Shown: piece by piece, positions 55,006 through 63,553 of the stretch
Numbering within the stretch: position 1 is the first letter of the stretch
Layout: the number at the start of each line of letters is the position of its first letter
Assembly (NCBI GenBank): GCA_026421215.1
Contig: JAPKBN010000004.1
Coordinates: 1 to 64,000, forward strand
Origin: Dehalococcoidia bacterium
GTDB taxonomy: Bacteria > Chloroflexota > Dehalococcoidia > Lucifugimonadales > Lucifugimonadaceae
Length of the DNA stretch: 64,000 nucleotides
Direction: 5' to 3'
Notes under the pieces: generated by a model
Database searches by the model: none
Told to the model about the DNA's origin: nothing
Seen by the model: the letters and a program-made list of their open reading frames with translations, nothing else
Translations under genes and position numbers: made by a program

Positions 55006-55054
55006 GTGCCTTTTAATCCGCAGGTCGTCGGTTCGAATCCGACAGGGCCGACTA
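55006..55054 (+). pseudogene. 3' half of a tRNA-Lys (TTT)-like gene; direct repeat copy B
   Basis: The anticodon loop CTTTTAA (TTT), its 3' stem arm TCCGC, a perfect T-arm (GTCGG TTCGAAT CCGAC) and acceptor strand AGGGCCG are followed by A. No matching D-arm or acceptor 5' strand lies upstream, and CCA is degraded to CTA. The first 23 bp recur at 53484. The fragment ends at the stop codon of the molybdenum hydroxylase gene. Confidence 0.8.
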
Positions 55055-57091
55055 TAGGCGCGGCACGATCGGCAATTCCTCGATCGCCGTGCCCGTAGCA
55101 TCTCGTACCGCGTTAGCGATTGCCGCTGCGATAGGCACGATGCCGGGCTCACCTGCACCTGAAGATGGCATATCGTCGTCACCCGTGAACACTACCTCTA
55201 TCTCCGGCGTGTCGGTGATCCGCGGAACCCTGTACCGAGCGAACCCGGCGTTTAGCACACGGCCGCCGTCGAACTCCACAGCCTCCCACAGTGCCGTACC
55301 CATGCCCATGACGATTGATCCTTCGATCTGGTTACGTGCGCCGTCCGGGTTTACAACAAGCCCGCAGTCGAACCCGACCATCACACGGATGACACGGGCT
55401 TCCCTGTTTTCGACCAATACCTCAACGCACTGTGCCGTGAAGCTTCCCGCGTCGTATCCGATCGCCAGCCCGAATCCCACGCCGGGCTTCTTCTCACGAG
55501 AAGCCCAGCCAAACGTCTTGGATGCGGCTACAAGGCATGCCCTCAAACGGGCGTGCGAAAGGTTACGTAGACGGAACTCCAGTGGGTCAAGTCCGAGTCC
55601 GATAGCAATCTCGTCCATGTGGACCTCGCGGGCGAAATGGTTGGTCGCCCCGCCAAGAGATCGGTAGGAACCCGACTGCAACGGTGACTCGGAAGCGGCA
55701 ACAGCGATACGAACGTTATCCACGTCGTACGGCGTGTCAGCCCCACGCTGCCCTCGGAATGCGTTCTCGCCCGCATGAAACGCCGTGTAGTCCCACGCCA
55801 CGATCTTCCCGCCCGCATCCACAGCACTCTTGACCTCGAACGTTGCCGCAGGTCGGACGGTGCTCCACCCGAACTCCTCGGCGCGATCGTACGAAACACG
55901 AACAGGCGCATTGACGGCCTTCGCAAGCCGGGCCGCCTCGTGTGAAACCGTCGGCGTCTTTGTGCCGAACGAACCGCCAATCTCCGCCGTGATCACACGT
56001 ACAGCGCTTGTGTCTAACCCGAATATAGCGGCCAGATTATCCCGTTCTGCAAACGGACCCCGGTGAGCGCACCAGACCGTCAAATGATTGTCGTCCCACT
56101 GTGCGACCGATGCACTTGGCTCCATCTGGGCGTTGGAAACGTAAGGCACGTAGTAGGTGTTCTCAAAAACACGCGCTGCCGAAAAAAATGCCGAGCTCAG
56201 GTCGCCATCTTCACGGAGCGTGGTTGGCTCTTCTGCACGTTCCTTTAGCAGCGCAGGAATGTTCCAGTCGGAAACTGTGTCACGGTTCTCGTCCCATCGT
56301 GCTCGAATCGCCTCCACCGCATATTCGGCGGCATCTTCCCTATCCGCCACGACACCCACGAAATCCCCGTCCTTTACCACCGACACCACGCCGCTCACTT
56401 GCTCGGCACGTGCCGTATCTACTTGCACCAACTTCGCACCGTAAGACGGCGGCCGGAGAATCTTGCCGTACAGCATTCCCGGCACGACCACGTCCTGCGC
56501 GTACCTGGCGCCCCCTGTAACGCGTGAAATTGCATCGATGCGCCGGGCGGGTCGTCCCATCAGCTGAAACTCGTCGACTGCCTTGACCTCCACGAGGTCC
56601 GGTATGTTCACACTTAGCATCTGGCCCGATAGCAAATCTGCGTATTCGACGCAGTGTGAGCCATCTTCAGACACCACCCGACCGGCCAGCGTCTTCAGTG
56701 AACTGGCCCCTACTTCGAGGCGTGTAGCTGCGAGGTCTATCAACGTTAGGCGAGCCGTCGCCGCCGCCCGGCGCAACTGGATTCCGACGGTTCGGGTAGA
56801 TGCGCTGCCGGTCGTTCCGCGATCCTGTGGCACCAGATTGGTGTCGCCGAGAATCATGCGCACCGAATCCACGGCCACGTCTAGCTCGTCCGCGATTGCC
56901 ATCGCAAACCCGTTCCGAATCCCCTGGCCGTATTCGACTTTCCCGGAGAACGCCGTGATGACGCCATCGTCGTTGATGGTCAGCAACGTCGCCGGGTCGC
57001 CCGGGGGCGTCCGTGGGTCCGGCTCAAGCGACCAGCGGGGTGTGCCGATGACGGTTAGGGCGACTTCGTGCGGTGATTCATGAGGACTCAT
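55052..57091 (-). CDS. Molybdopterin-binding subunit of a xanthine dehydrogenase-family hydroxylase
   Basis: 679 aa. The order of segments (GKVEYGQGIRNGFAMAIADEL near the N-terminus, then VPGMLYGKILRPP) resembles the isoquinoline oxidoreductase/nicotinate dehydrogenase B type, not classical XdhA. Mo-cofactor contacts are in GGSFGTKTPT and QSGSYRSLGGATNHFAREVHMDE. The catalytic Glu is in SGAGEPGIVP near the end. It hydroxylates a heterocycle or aldehyde with water as oxygen source. It overlaps the [2Fe-2S] gene by 4 nt. Confidence 0.92.
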   Translation of the reverse strand: MSPHESPHEVALTVIGTPRWSLEPDPRTPPGDPATLLTINDDGVITAFSGKVEYGQGIRNGFAMAIADELDVAVDSVRMILGDTNLVPQDRGTTGSASTRTVGIQLRRAAATARLTLIDLAATRLEVGASSLKTLAGRVVSEDGSHCVEYADLLSGQMLSVNIPDLVEVKAVDEFQLMGRPARRIDAISRVTGGARYAQDVVVPGMLYGKILRPPSYGAKLVQVDTARAEQVSGVVSVVKDGDFVGVVADREDAAEYAVEAIRARWDENRDTVSDWNIPALLKERAEEPTTLREDGDLSSAFFSAARVFENTYYVPYVSNAQMEPSASVAQWDDNHLTVWCAHRGPFAERDNLAAIFGLDTSAVRVITAEIGGSFGTKTPTVSHEAARLAKAVNAPVRVSYDRAEEFGWSTVRPAATFEVKSAVDAGGKIVAWDYTAFHAGENAFRGQRGADTPYDVDNVRIAVAASESPLQSGSYRSLGGATNHFAREVHMDEIAIGLGLDPLEFRLRNLSHARLRACLVAASKTFGWASREKKPGVGFGLAIGYDAGSFTAQCVEVLVENREARVIRVMVGFDCGLVVNPDGARNQIEGSIVMGMGTALWEAVEFDGGRVLNAGFARYRVPRITDTPEIEVVFTGDDDMPSSGAGEPGIVPIAAAIANAVRDATGTAIEELPIVPRL

Positions 57092-57549
57092 TCAGCACCC
57101 CCTTCACCGGAGGCCGATTTGACAGCCTTAAGAATTCTGCCGTAAGCACCGCAGCGGCAGATGTGGCCGCTCAGCGCGGATTGAATCTGCGCATCACTCG
57201 GGCTCGGATTTCGATCTAGCAGGGCGGCGCTGCTCATAATGAAGCCGGATGTGCAGTAAGCACACTGGAAAGCCGTATGTTCCACGAACGCTTCCTGCAC
57301 GGGGTGGAGCTCGTCGCCGTTTGCGAGACCTTCGATGGTCGTGATTTCGCGTCCGCCGGCTGATGTGACGGGCGTAATGCATGATCGCGTCGCTTCGCCG
57401 TCGATCAAGACTGTGCAAGCGCCGCAATTTCCTTCTCCGCAGCCGTACTTGGTGCCCATCAATCCCAGTTCATGTCGAAGTACGCTCAACAGCGTGCGTT
57501 CGGCGTCGACCGCGACTTCGAGCGATTCGTCGTTTACCTTTAGGTGCAT
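57088..57549 (-). CDS. [2Fe-2S] subunit of the molybdenum hydroxylase
   Basis: 153 aa. Plant-type cluster with Cys37, Cys42, Cys45 and Cys57. The second, helical cluster has Cys96, Cys99, Cys131 and Cys133. It passes electrons from the Mo site. The stop overlaps the start of the large subunit (ATGA). No FAD subunit gene is adjacent, so the acceptor may be a cytochrome or another protein. Confidence 0.95.
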   Translation of the reverse strand: MHLKVNDESLEVAVDAERTLLSVLRHELGLMGTKYGCGEGNCGACTVLIDGEATRSCITPVTSAGGREITTIEGLANGDELHPVQEAFVEHTAFQCAYCTSGFIMSSAALLDRNPSPSDAQIQSALSGHICRCGAYGRILKAVKSASGEGGAE

Positions 57550-57671
57550 TTTGCGCAGCCCCTTTCTCCGTGAAACGCATCATACGTGGCAGCATTGGTT
57601 ATTGGGATCACCGCGGGACAGGGCGACAATTGTTACGATGCCGGATCTCGGCCGTTAGCCTGATTACTGTA

Positions 57672-57692
57672 GGGGCGTATTGCAATACGCCC
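57672..57692. repeat. REP-like perfect palindrome
   Basis: GGGCGTATTGCAATACGCCC, a 20-bp perfect palindrome, in the divergent gap between the hydroxylase operon and the aldo/keto reductase. A degenerate relative (AGCGTGTCGCAATACGCT) is at 62267-62284. This type of palindrome is common in intergenic DNA of many bacteria. Confidence 0.6.
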
Positions 57693-57731
57693 GACTGGCC
57701 CTAATCTTTCGAAAATGGAGCGCACTCGCCC

Positions 57732-58742
57732 GTGAAGTACCGACAACTCGGCAGCACAGGATTACTTGTCTCAGCCATCGGCCTTGGCGCCAATAACTTC
57801 GGACAGATGAGCCCCAGCCAAGTAGCCGGAGGAAACCTCAGCCTTGAGACGGCGACAGATATCCTGGCTGCGGCCCGCGACAACGGGATCAACTTCATTG
57901 ACACATCCGACCTGTACTCGGAGGGACAGTCGGAGGAGTTCATAGGGCAGGCGCTCAAGGGCTACCGGAACGAGGTTGTCATCGCTTCCAAGGCAGGTAT
58001 GAAATGGGCGAGCGGCGTCAACTCTGAAGGTCTCACGGCCGCGCACCTGAAACGCTCGATAGACAACAGCCTCCGACGATTGCAGACCGACTACATCGAC
58101 CTCTATCAGATGCATATCCAAGATCCGCTTACGACCATCGAGGAGACGCTACGGGCGCTGGACGACATCGTGGCCGCGGGGAAGGTCCGGTACATAGGAT
58201 GTTCCAACTTCCTAGCATGGGAGGTCGTTGAAGGAATTCAGGTGGCACGCAGCAACGGCTGGCCGGAGTTCGCCACCGTGCAACCGGAGTTCTCGATGCT
58301 AGAACGTGAGCCCGAGAAAGAGCTACTTCACGCTGCCGCTAACTACAGAACCGGCATCTTGCCGTATTACCCGCTGGCCTCAGGCTTTCTGACAGGAAAG
58401 TACAAACGAGGCATGGAGCTTCCTGAAGGCAGTCGTCTTGCGCGACTGCAATGGACGGCGGACCAGCATGCCACCGATGCAGGCTTCGATCTGCTTGAGT
58501 CGTTGGAAAAGTTCGCGTCAGAGAGGGGGCACACGATGGTCGAGCTGGCCTTTGCCTGGCTACTGGCGCATCCGGAAGTGTCATCCGTGATAGCCGGAGC
58601 AACCCGGGTAGAGCAGGTCGTCCAGAATGCCGCCGCGTCCGAATGGAAACTGACCCCGGCAGACATGACAGAACTAGATCAAATCCTCCCCGGAACGCCC
58701 GGCCCGGGCACCGGAAACTTACCGAGACGCCGGTCGTTGTAG
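57732..58742 (+). CDS. Aldo/keto reductase
   Basis: 336 aa with a GTG start. A TIM barrel with the tetrad Asp and Tyr in IDTSDLYSEG, Lys in ASKAGMKW and His in LYQMHIQDPL. The C-terminal NADPH loop SSVIAGATRVEQVVQN is present. It is similar to the YghZ/GRE3-like general stress or sugar reductases, substrate unknown. The stop is 2 nt before the GTG of the kinase-like gene, suggesting coupling. Confidence 0.93.
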   Translation: MKYRQLGSTGLLVSAIGLGANNFGQMSPSQVAGGNLSLETATDILAAARDNGINFIDTSDLYSEGQSEEFIGQALKGYRNEVVIASKAGMKWASGVNSEGLTAAHLKRSIDNSLRRLQTDYIDLYQMHIQDPLTTIEETLRALDDIVAAGKVRYIGCSNFLAWEVVEGIQVARSNGWPEFATVQPEFSMLEREPEKELLHAAANYRTGILPYYPLASGFLTGKYKRGMELPEGSRLARLQWTADQHATDAGFDLLESLEKFASERGHTMVELAFAWLLAHPEVSSVIAGATRVEQVVQNAAASEWKLTPADMTELDQILPGTPGPGTGNLPRRRSL

Positions 58743-58744
58743 AC

Positions 58745-59818
58745 GTGGGAATCCCCCGCACAATCGTGGACATTACGCCAGAATGGCTGACCGGGGCGCT
58801 ACGGGACGGCGGGTTTCTCACGTCAGATGAGGTGGAATCTGTTCGGGTTGATCCCATCGGCGAGGGGATGGGGTTCGTCGGAGAGGTCGCCCGGTTGTTG
58901 ATAGAGTACTCGGGCGGTTCGAATGAGGCTCCGCCGACCCTCGTCGCGAAGATCGCCGTATCAAACGACGAGGTTCGAAAATTTGCGGACCGCGCTGGAT
59001 TGTACGCGGCGGAAATCGGTTTCTACACAGAACTTGGACAGAACCTTGGCGTCCGAATTCCGCGGTTCTATTACGGGGCTACCGCGGAGGGCTACTTCGT
59101 TCTCTTACTAGAAGACCTATCACATCTTCGTGTCGGTGACGAGACACGTCTCGGATCGATCGAAGATGCGCAGGCCGCTGTTCGAAACGTTGCCCGACTG
59201 CATGCGCGCTGGTGGGATAGTGAGCAGCTCGCTGGGTACCAGTGGCTATACCGGCCACTGGATCCAATGTCTGCGCGATCTCGCCAACAGGTGTACCTAG
59301 ATGCCTGGACAGCCGTATCCGGCCAGTTGCAGTCCGTTCTACACGCGGACGTGTACGAGGTCGGAGAAAGGCTCGGGCCAAAACTCGCGCAAATATGGTC
59401 CAACGCCTCAGTGCCCGCGCTCACCCTAAACCATGGTGATTACCGGCTCGCCAACCTGTTCTTCGATGGCGATCAAATCGTCACCTTCGACTGGCAGTTC
59501 GCGCAGCACGGGCCACCTGCGATCGACCTCGCCGATTTCCTTGTGTGGAGTCTCACGGATGATCAACGCCGTACTTACGAGACATCCTTGATCGATCTGT
59601 ACGTCGAGACCCTAGCCGAAAACGGTGTCCAAAACTACAACCGGGAACAAGGGATCCAAGACTGTCTCCTTGGCATGCTCCGGAATCTGGAAAATTATGT
59701 CATATCAATCCCGAATCTGGCGATGGACAGTGACCCCGGACAGGCCTGGGTCGATGCTGTCTCGCCCCGTATGATTGCCTTGGCAGATTGGGACTGCGGA
59801 GCGCTTATTCCGGCGTGA
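58745..59818 (+). CDS. Kinase-like protein of the APH/EcKL (DUF1679-like) family
   Basis: 357 aa from the GTG at 58745. The frame also reads back inside the reductase to 58643. The small-molecule phosphotransferase fold is suggested by LVAKIAV (ATP lysine), LLLEDLSHLRVGD, the Brenner motif LNHGDYRLANLFFDG with catalytic Asp, and VTFDWQFAQHGPPAIDLADFL. Family members phosphorylate small hydroxyl-containing compounds. An aldehyde reducer beside an alcohol kinase makes a reduce-then-phosphorylate route possible, which is an inference. Confidence 0.82.
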   Translation: MGIPRTIVDITPEWLTGALRDGGFLTSDEVESVRVDPIGEGMGFVGEVARLLIEYSGGSNEAPPTLVAKIAVSNDEVRKFADRAGLYAAEIGFYTELGQNLGVRIPRFYYGATAEGYFVLLLEDLSHLRVGDETRLGSIEDAQAAVRNVARLHARWWDSEQLAGYQWLYRPLDPMSARSRQQVYLDAWTAVSGQLQSVLHADVYEVGERLGPKLAQIWSNASVPALTLNHGDYRLANLFFDGDQIVTFDWQFAQHGPPAIDLADFLVWSLTDDQRRTYETSLIDLYVETLAENGVQNYNREQGIQDCLLGMLRNLENYVISIPNLAMDSDPGQAWVDAVSPRMIALADWDCGALIPA

Positions 59819-59827
59819 AGCGGACGC

Positions 59828-59956
59828 TTCCCACATCTTTCCGAGACCTTCCGTGACAATGTGCCCCGGGCAGATGGCGTTGACCCTGATGCCCAGCGGC
59901 CCGAAGTCGATCGCCATCTGGCGTGTCATGCCGATTACGGCAGATTTACCGGCCTC
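59828..59956 (-). pseudogene. Remnant of an SDR dehydrogenase
   Basis: About 43 codons match the region after the SDR catalytic Lys: GKSAVIGMTRQMAIDFGPLG then IRVNAICPGHIVTEGLGKMW. A stop codon directly precedes it and neither the Rossmann part nor the C-terminus is present. It is probably the residue of a gene deleted when the present neighbours came together. Confidence 0.8.
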
Positions 59957-59996
59957 TCAAAAAGCTGGTGGTGGTCAAAGTGTGGGTCAAACGCGA

Positions 59997-60031
59997 AACG
60001 ACCCCGGAGCAAAAAAGCGTCCGGGGTCGTT
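59997..60031. terminator. Terminator near tRNA-Phe
   Basis: A 12-bp perfect stem (AACGACCCCGGA and complement, 11-nt loop) with TTT on both sides. It ends tRNA-Phe and probably also the kinase transcript. Confidence 0.85.
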
Positions 60032-60047
60032 TTCACGTTTAGCTTTG

Positions 60048-60123
<76 letters not shown>

Positions 60124-60347
60124 ACGATGATCCATCGTCTCAGACAAATCGCACCACTTCAACCGCAGTATGGCCCGGATGTGCGCCCATTCTTCTTCTC
60201 GACTCATGCGCTCCGGAGCCACGTTCGAAGTGTCCCGCCCGGTATCTCCCCGTGTTCTCCCGCCAAACCTCGCCCCCTTCTCCAGATATAGAACTCGGTC
60301 ATATCTATTGAAGATCTAGTTGGCAGCCCGTTATATCTCTGGCCCGC

Positions 60348-60353
60348 TATAAT
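60348..60353 (+). promoter_or_regulatory. Probable -10 box of the P-loop/DRTGG gene
   Basis: A perfect TATAAT about 98 nt before the start codon. TTGGCA lies 22 nt upstream, too far for an ideal -35. Confidence 0.45.
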
Positions 60354-60450
60354 TCCGGTTCGGTCGTGCGCATACACGCCCGCGCTCGCCCAGGCGGCCT
60401 CCTCGACAAACGACCTCATATCGGTCCCCAAATCAACCCATAGGGAACCC

Positions 60451-61437
60451 ATGCCCACCCTCCTTGTCGTCTCCACATCACCCGGCGCAGGCAAAACAGC
60501 CTTCGCTGCCACGTACGCGGCGCGATTGCTGGCCGATGGCGCCGCCGTTTCACTTGGCAAAGCCTTCGGTGCGGCCGAAGACGCGGATGTGACTGCGTTG
60601 AACACACTCGTCGAGGGTGCGAAAGCTATCGACCCCGTCAACGTCAGCGGCAATCCTACTGAGGATCAGGTCAAACAGGCCGCACAGGCCGCAGGCGGCA
60701 GCGATGCAAGTGCGATCACGGTAATCGAAGGCCTCTCGGGAAACCACGCCGTGAACCGGTCACTTGCAGACGAACTAGACGCTAGCGTCGTACTCGTGTC
60801 CGGACAGTCCGACTTCAAATCTGCGATCGAGGCCGCCCCTGTCTACGGTGACCGACTGGCTGGGGTGGTCATCAACAATGCACCAAGGCACCGCGGCCAT
60901 GATCTGGACACAGAGGTTGTTCCTGCACTTGAAGTGGCAGGACTGCCCTACATCGGCGTAATTCCGGAAGACCGCCGACTTGTCGCCGTCACGGCCCGGG
61001 CAATGAACGAATGCCTTGGCGGAGAGTGGCTCGAATGGGAAGAGCATGCCGACGAACTGATCGAAAACGTCCTCATCGGGGGACTCGTTCTTGACTGGGG
61101 CCCGCTTTACTTCGCCTCGCAGGAAAACGCAGCGGTTCTCGTGCGTGGCGATCGCCCGGACCTCGCCATAGCGGCACTTGCTACGCCCATCAAGGCCCTT
61201 ATTCTTACCTGCGGCGTGCAGCCCGTAGAGTATGTCTACTACGAGGCGGACAAACGGCAGGTCCCGCTGACCGTGGTCAAGTCGGACACACAGCAGGCCG
61301 CAATGGAGCTTGAGCGATTTCTTGAATTCTCACACTTCGACCACCCGGCCAAGCTTGAGCGATTTTCCGAACTGGCCTCTGAACATCTCGACCTGGACCG
61401 CATCGATGCCGCAATCGCCCGCCCCGTTACCGGGTAG
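60451..61437 (+). CDS. P-loop (BioD-like AAA_26) plus DRTGG domain protein
   Basis: 328 aa. P-loop SPGAGKT at 10-16 opens a dethiobiotin-synthetase-like fold to about residue 205, including YIGVIPEDRRL. A DRTGG-type domain follows (about 215-310) with NAAVLVRGDRPDLAIAALAT and ALILTCGVQPVEYVYYEAD. The same pair forms the N-terminal region of long phosphotransacetylases, but no Pta catalytic domain is present. It is probably a nucleotide-responsive regulatory protein. RBS AGGGA precedes the ATG. Confidence 0.82.
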   Translation: MPTLLVVSTSPGAGKTAFAATYAARLLADGAAVSLGKAFGAAEDADVTALNTLVEGAKAIDPVNVSGNPTEDQVKQAAQAAGGSDASAITVIEGLSGNHAVNRSLADELDASVVLVSGQSDFKSAIEAAPVYGDRLAGVVINNAPRHRGHDLDTEVVPALEVAGLPYIGVIPEDRRLVAVTARAMNECLGGEWLEWEEHADELIENVLIGGLVLDWGPLYFASQENAAVLVRGDRPDLAIAALATPIKALILTCGVQPVEYVYYEADKRQVPLTVVKSDTQQAAMELERFLEFSHFDHPAKLERFSELASEHLDLDRIDAAIARPVTG

Positions 61438-61517
61438 GCGTTATCGTCACCCTGAACTCGATTCACGTTCGTTCGTTTCCAGGCGACCTGTCCCCTCCCT
61501 CATTCCAACCTTATTCC

Positions 61518-61550
61518 GATTGGTGAAAGGGTTTGTGCCTTTCACCAATC
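61518..61550. promoter_or_regulatory. 13-bp perfect stem-loop upstream of the RraA-like gene
   Basis: GATTGGTGAAAGG and its exact complement around a 7-nt loop, ending 27 nt before the RraA start codon. No T run follows, so it is not a normal terminator. It could be an operator or an mRNA-stabilising hairpin. Confidence 0.55.
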
Positions 61551-61577
61551 GAGAGAATTACAAAAAGAGGTAAGTCT

Positions 61578-62246
61578 ATGACCCTCGACGGTGCCGAGAT
61601 CAAACGCGTCCGAACCGAGCTCAACTCATCGGTAATCTGCGACACCATGGATTCACTTGGCTACTTCAACCAGGCGATGGACCGGCATATCCGGCCGCTG
61701 GACCACTCAAAGACACTGTTTGGCCCGGTACGGACGGCGCTGATCGAGAAGGTGGAACCGGGCACGCCTCGTCCCGACAACCCGTACGAACTGACCATCA
61801 ACGTCATGGACGACCTTAATCCTGGAGACATCGTTGTGCGGGCCTGCGGGGACATAGGCACCGCCGCCACGTGGGGTGAACTCCTCACCGCCGCCGCAAT
61901 GGCGCGCGGCGCGGCAGGTCTTGTAACCGATGGCCAGATTCGAGACGTCCATCTGATCCGAGAAGTCGGCTTTCCCGTTTTCACAAACGGGGTCAGCCCA
62001 CTCGACGGCGGAGGTCGCCACGAGATGACGGCAGCCGATGTCGATGTCGTGTGTGGGGGCGTTCCGATGAAGCCCGGGGACTACCTGTTCGCCGATGTCG
62101 ACGGGATAGTAGTAATCCCGTCGGAAATCCTGGACACCACAATCAAAGGCGCATTCGAAAAGACCGAAGGCGAAAACGCCACCCGTGATGAACTGCTCGC
62201 CGGGAAGTCCCTATCAGAGGTCTATGCCAAATATGGGATTCTGTAG
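61578..62246 (+). CDS. RraA-like / 4-hydroxy-4-methyl-2-oxoglutarate aldolase family protein
   Basis: 222 aa from the ATG after AGAGG. WGELLTAAAMARGAAGLVTDGQIRDVHLI is the family core with the Arg-Asp pair of the metal/pyruvate site, and VICDTMDSLGYF is the N-terminal signature. Members are divalent-metal aldolases or oxaloacetate decarboxylases, and some bind RNase E. Given the metabolic surroundings an aldolase is more likely. Confidence 0.87.
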   Translation: MTLDGAEIKRVRTELNSSVICDTMDSLGYFNQAMDRHIRPLDHSKTLFGPVRTALIEKVEPGTPRPDNPYELTINVMDDLNPGDIVVRACGDIGTAATWGELLTAAAMARGAAGLVTDGQIRDVHLIREVGFPVFTNGVSPLDGGGRHEMTAADVDVVCGGVPMKPGDYLFADVDGIVVIPSEILDTTIKGAFEKTEGENATRDELLAGKSLSEVYAKYGIL

Positions 62247-62392
62247 GCGTAAACAACGAGTGTAGAAGCGTGTCGCAATACGCTCTCTGGTTCAGGAGCG
62301 CGCTAGCCAGCTCCTTCGACCTACCACAGAACCCTTTCCCGACCCGGAGAGGGGATCATCAGACAATAAGCTCACGTTGATCGCAACAATAT

Positions 62393-62419
62393 GTCATTCT
62401 AAACTCGATTCAGAATCCG
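62393..62419. repeat. Intergenic palindromic repeat (AACTCGATTCA family)
   Basis: GTCATTCTAAACTCGATTCA followed by GAATCC is an imperfect palindrome that includes the methyltransferase stop codon. A related copy lies at about 61448-61467 (CACCCTGAACTCGATTCACG). These look like dispersed REP-type elements. Confidence 0.5.
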
Positions 62420-63309
62420 TTGGTATCCCCTCCAACACCTGATCCCACATACACCGTAATCCCTTCGATGAAGTGCAAATCCGGGCGGTTGAACACGTAC
62501 TCTACGTCGCCCGGGTCGATCAGGCGCTTTAGCGCGGACCGATCTTTTTCTGATAGGTAATCCCTACGTGATTCATCTGTGGCCCACCGCGTTATGCCGC
62601 CCAACAGGAACGATTGCTGTAACTCTGTGAACGGCGCTAGGAACTCGTGGATGAAAGTTCGTGCGGTTACGTCCTCCATCCCGGCGTCTCGGAGTAGCTG
62701 CGTCCAGCCGTACGGATAGGGCACGGCGTCTTCTGCGAAATGGACGTGGCTGGCGAACCACGACTCCATCGCATCGGCCAATCGCTCGTTCAACCCTGTC
62801 CCCGTCAATTCCATTGTGGTCGGCATAAACCGCGCCGACACCCCACCTTCACGAATCGCCACCTTGCCACCGGGAGCGACGACCCGCGCTAGCTCTTTCA
62901 CGCCTGCCAACTGGTCCGCAAGATGGTGGACAGCACGACTGCTCCACACCAGATCGAACGTCCCATTGTCGAACGGGAGATCCTGGATAGGCGCCTCGTG
63001 AAATCGGATGCGCTTGCCGACTCCATCGTCTGCGAATCGAGACCGGTTGTACTCGATTAGATGCTCGCTCGTATCGGCGGCGTCGACGAGATCGTCGTCA
63101 CCGATCGACTCCGCAAGCAATTGGGTGAACCCCGCCGTGCCGCATCCTGCGTCAAGAATCCGATTGCCGGGTCCGGGAGCGAGCCACTTGACGATCTCAC
63201 GGTTGGGCGACTCGTAAAAACGGTCTGATCTGCCGAGTCGTTCCTCGGAGCCCGGCCCGAAGGTGGTTGGTTCAGGCGCGTCAGGATTGTATTTGTGCTG
63301 GTGCGTGAT
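62410..63309 (-). CDS. Class I SAM-dependent methyltransferase, non-standard start codon
   Basis: 299 aa if translation begins at ATC 63309. The conserved frame runs THQHKYNPDAPEPTTFGPGS, then RILDAGCGTAGFTQLL (motif I, SAM site) and SSRAVHHLADQLAGVKELAR. The first in-frame standard start is TTG at 63120, which would delete motif I. The natural beginning thus appears to be a mutated ATG (ATC), or the true start uses a rare codon. UbiE/COQ5-like fold, substrate unknown. Confidence 0.75.
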   Translation of the reverse strand: MTHQHKYNPDAPEPTTFGPGSEERLGRSDRFYESPNREIVKWLAPGPGNRILDAGCGTAGFTQLLAESIGDDDLVDAADTSEHLIEYNRSRFADDGVGKRIRFHEAPIQDLPFDNGTFDLVWSSRAVHHLADQLAGVKELARVVAPGGKVAIREGGVSARFMPTTMELTGTGLNERLADAMESWFASHVHFAEDAVPYPYGWTQLLRDAGMEDVTARTFIHEFLAPFTELQQSFLLGGITRWATDESRRDYLSEKDRSALKRLIDPGDVEYVFNRPDLHFIEGITVYVGSGVGGDTNGF

Positions 63310-63373
63310 GGCGGTTGTCTTTCGAAATGGTGATTGAGAGGATCTACGGACTTGGATGCGATTGCTTTTATGA

Positions 63374-63412
63374 CTTCCCCTTCACCCTAACCCTCTCCCG
63401 CTGGGAGAGGGG
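63374..63412. repeat. REP-like inverted repeat
   Basis: CCCTCTCCC-GCT-GGGAGAGGG preceded by CCCTTCACCCTAA, a form seen as a dispersed intergenic repeat in many bacterial genomes. A shorter relative (CCCTTTCCCGACCCGGAGAG) is at about 62333-62352. Confidence 0.6.
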
Positions 63413-63553
63413 ACGTGTTGCTGCCGGACTCATGCTTCGAGAGCCTCAGCATGGGTGGGCTAATGACAAGGGTGGGTGTAGTTCTGCTTAGCGATCCATA
63501 AGATCAATATCAGGCCGAATGAAATTAACCCATTTATATCCGCCCCAAACAAT

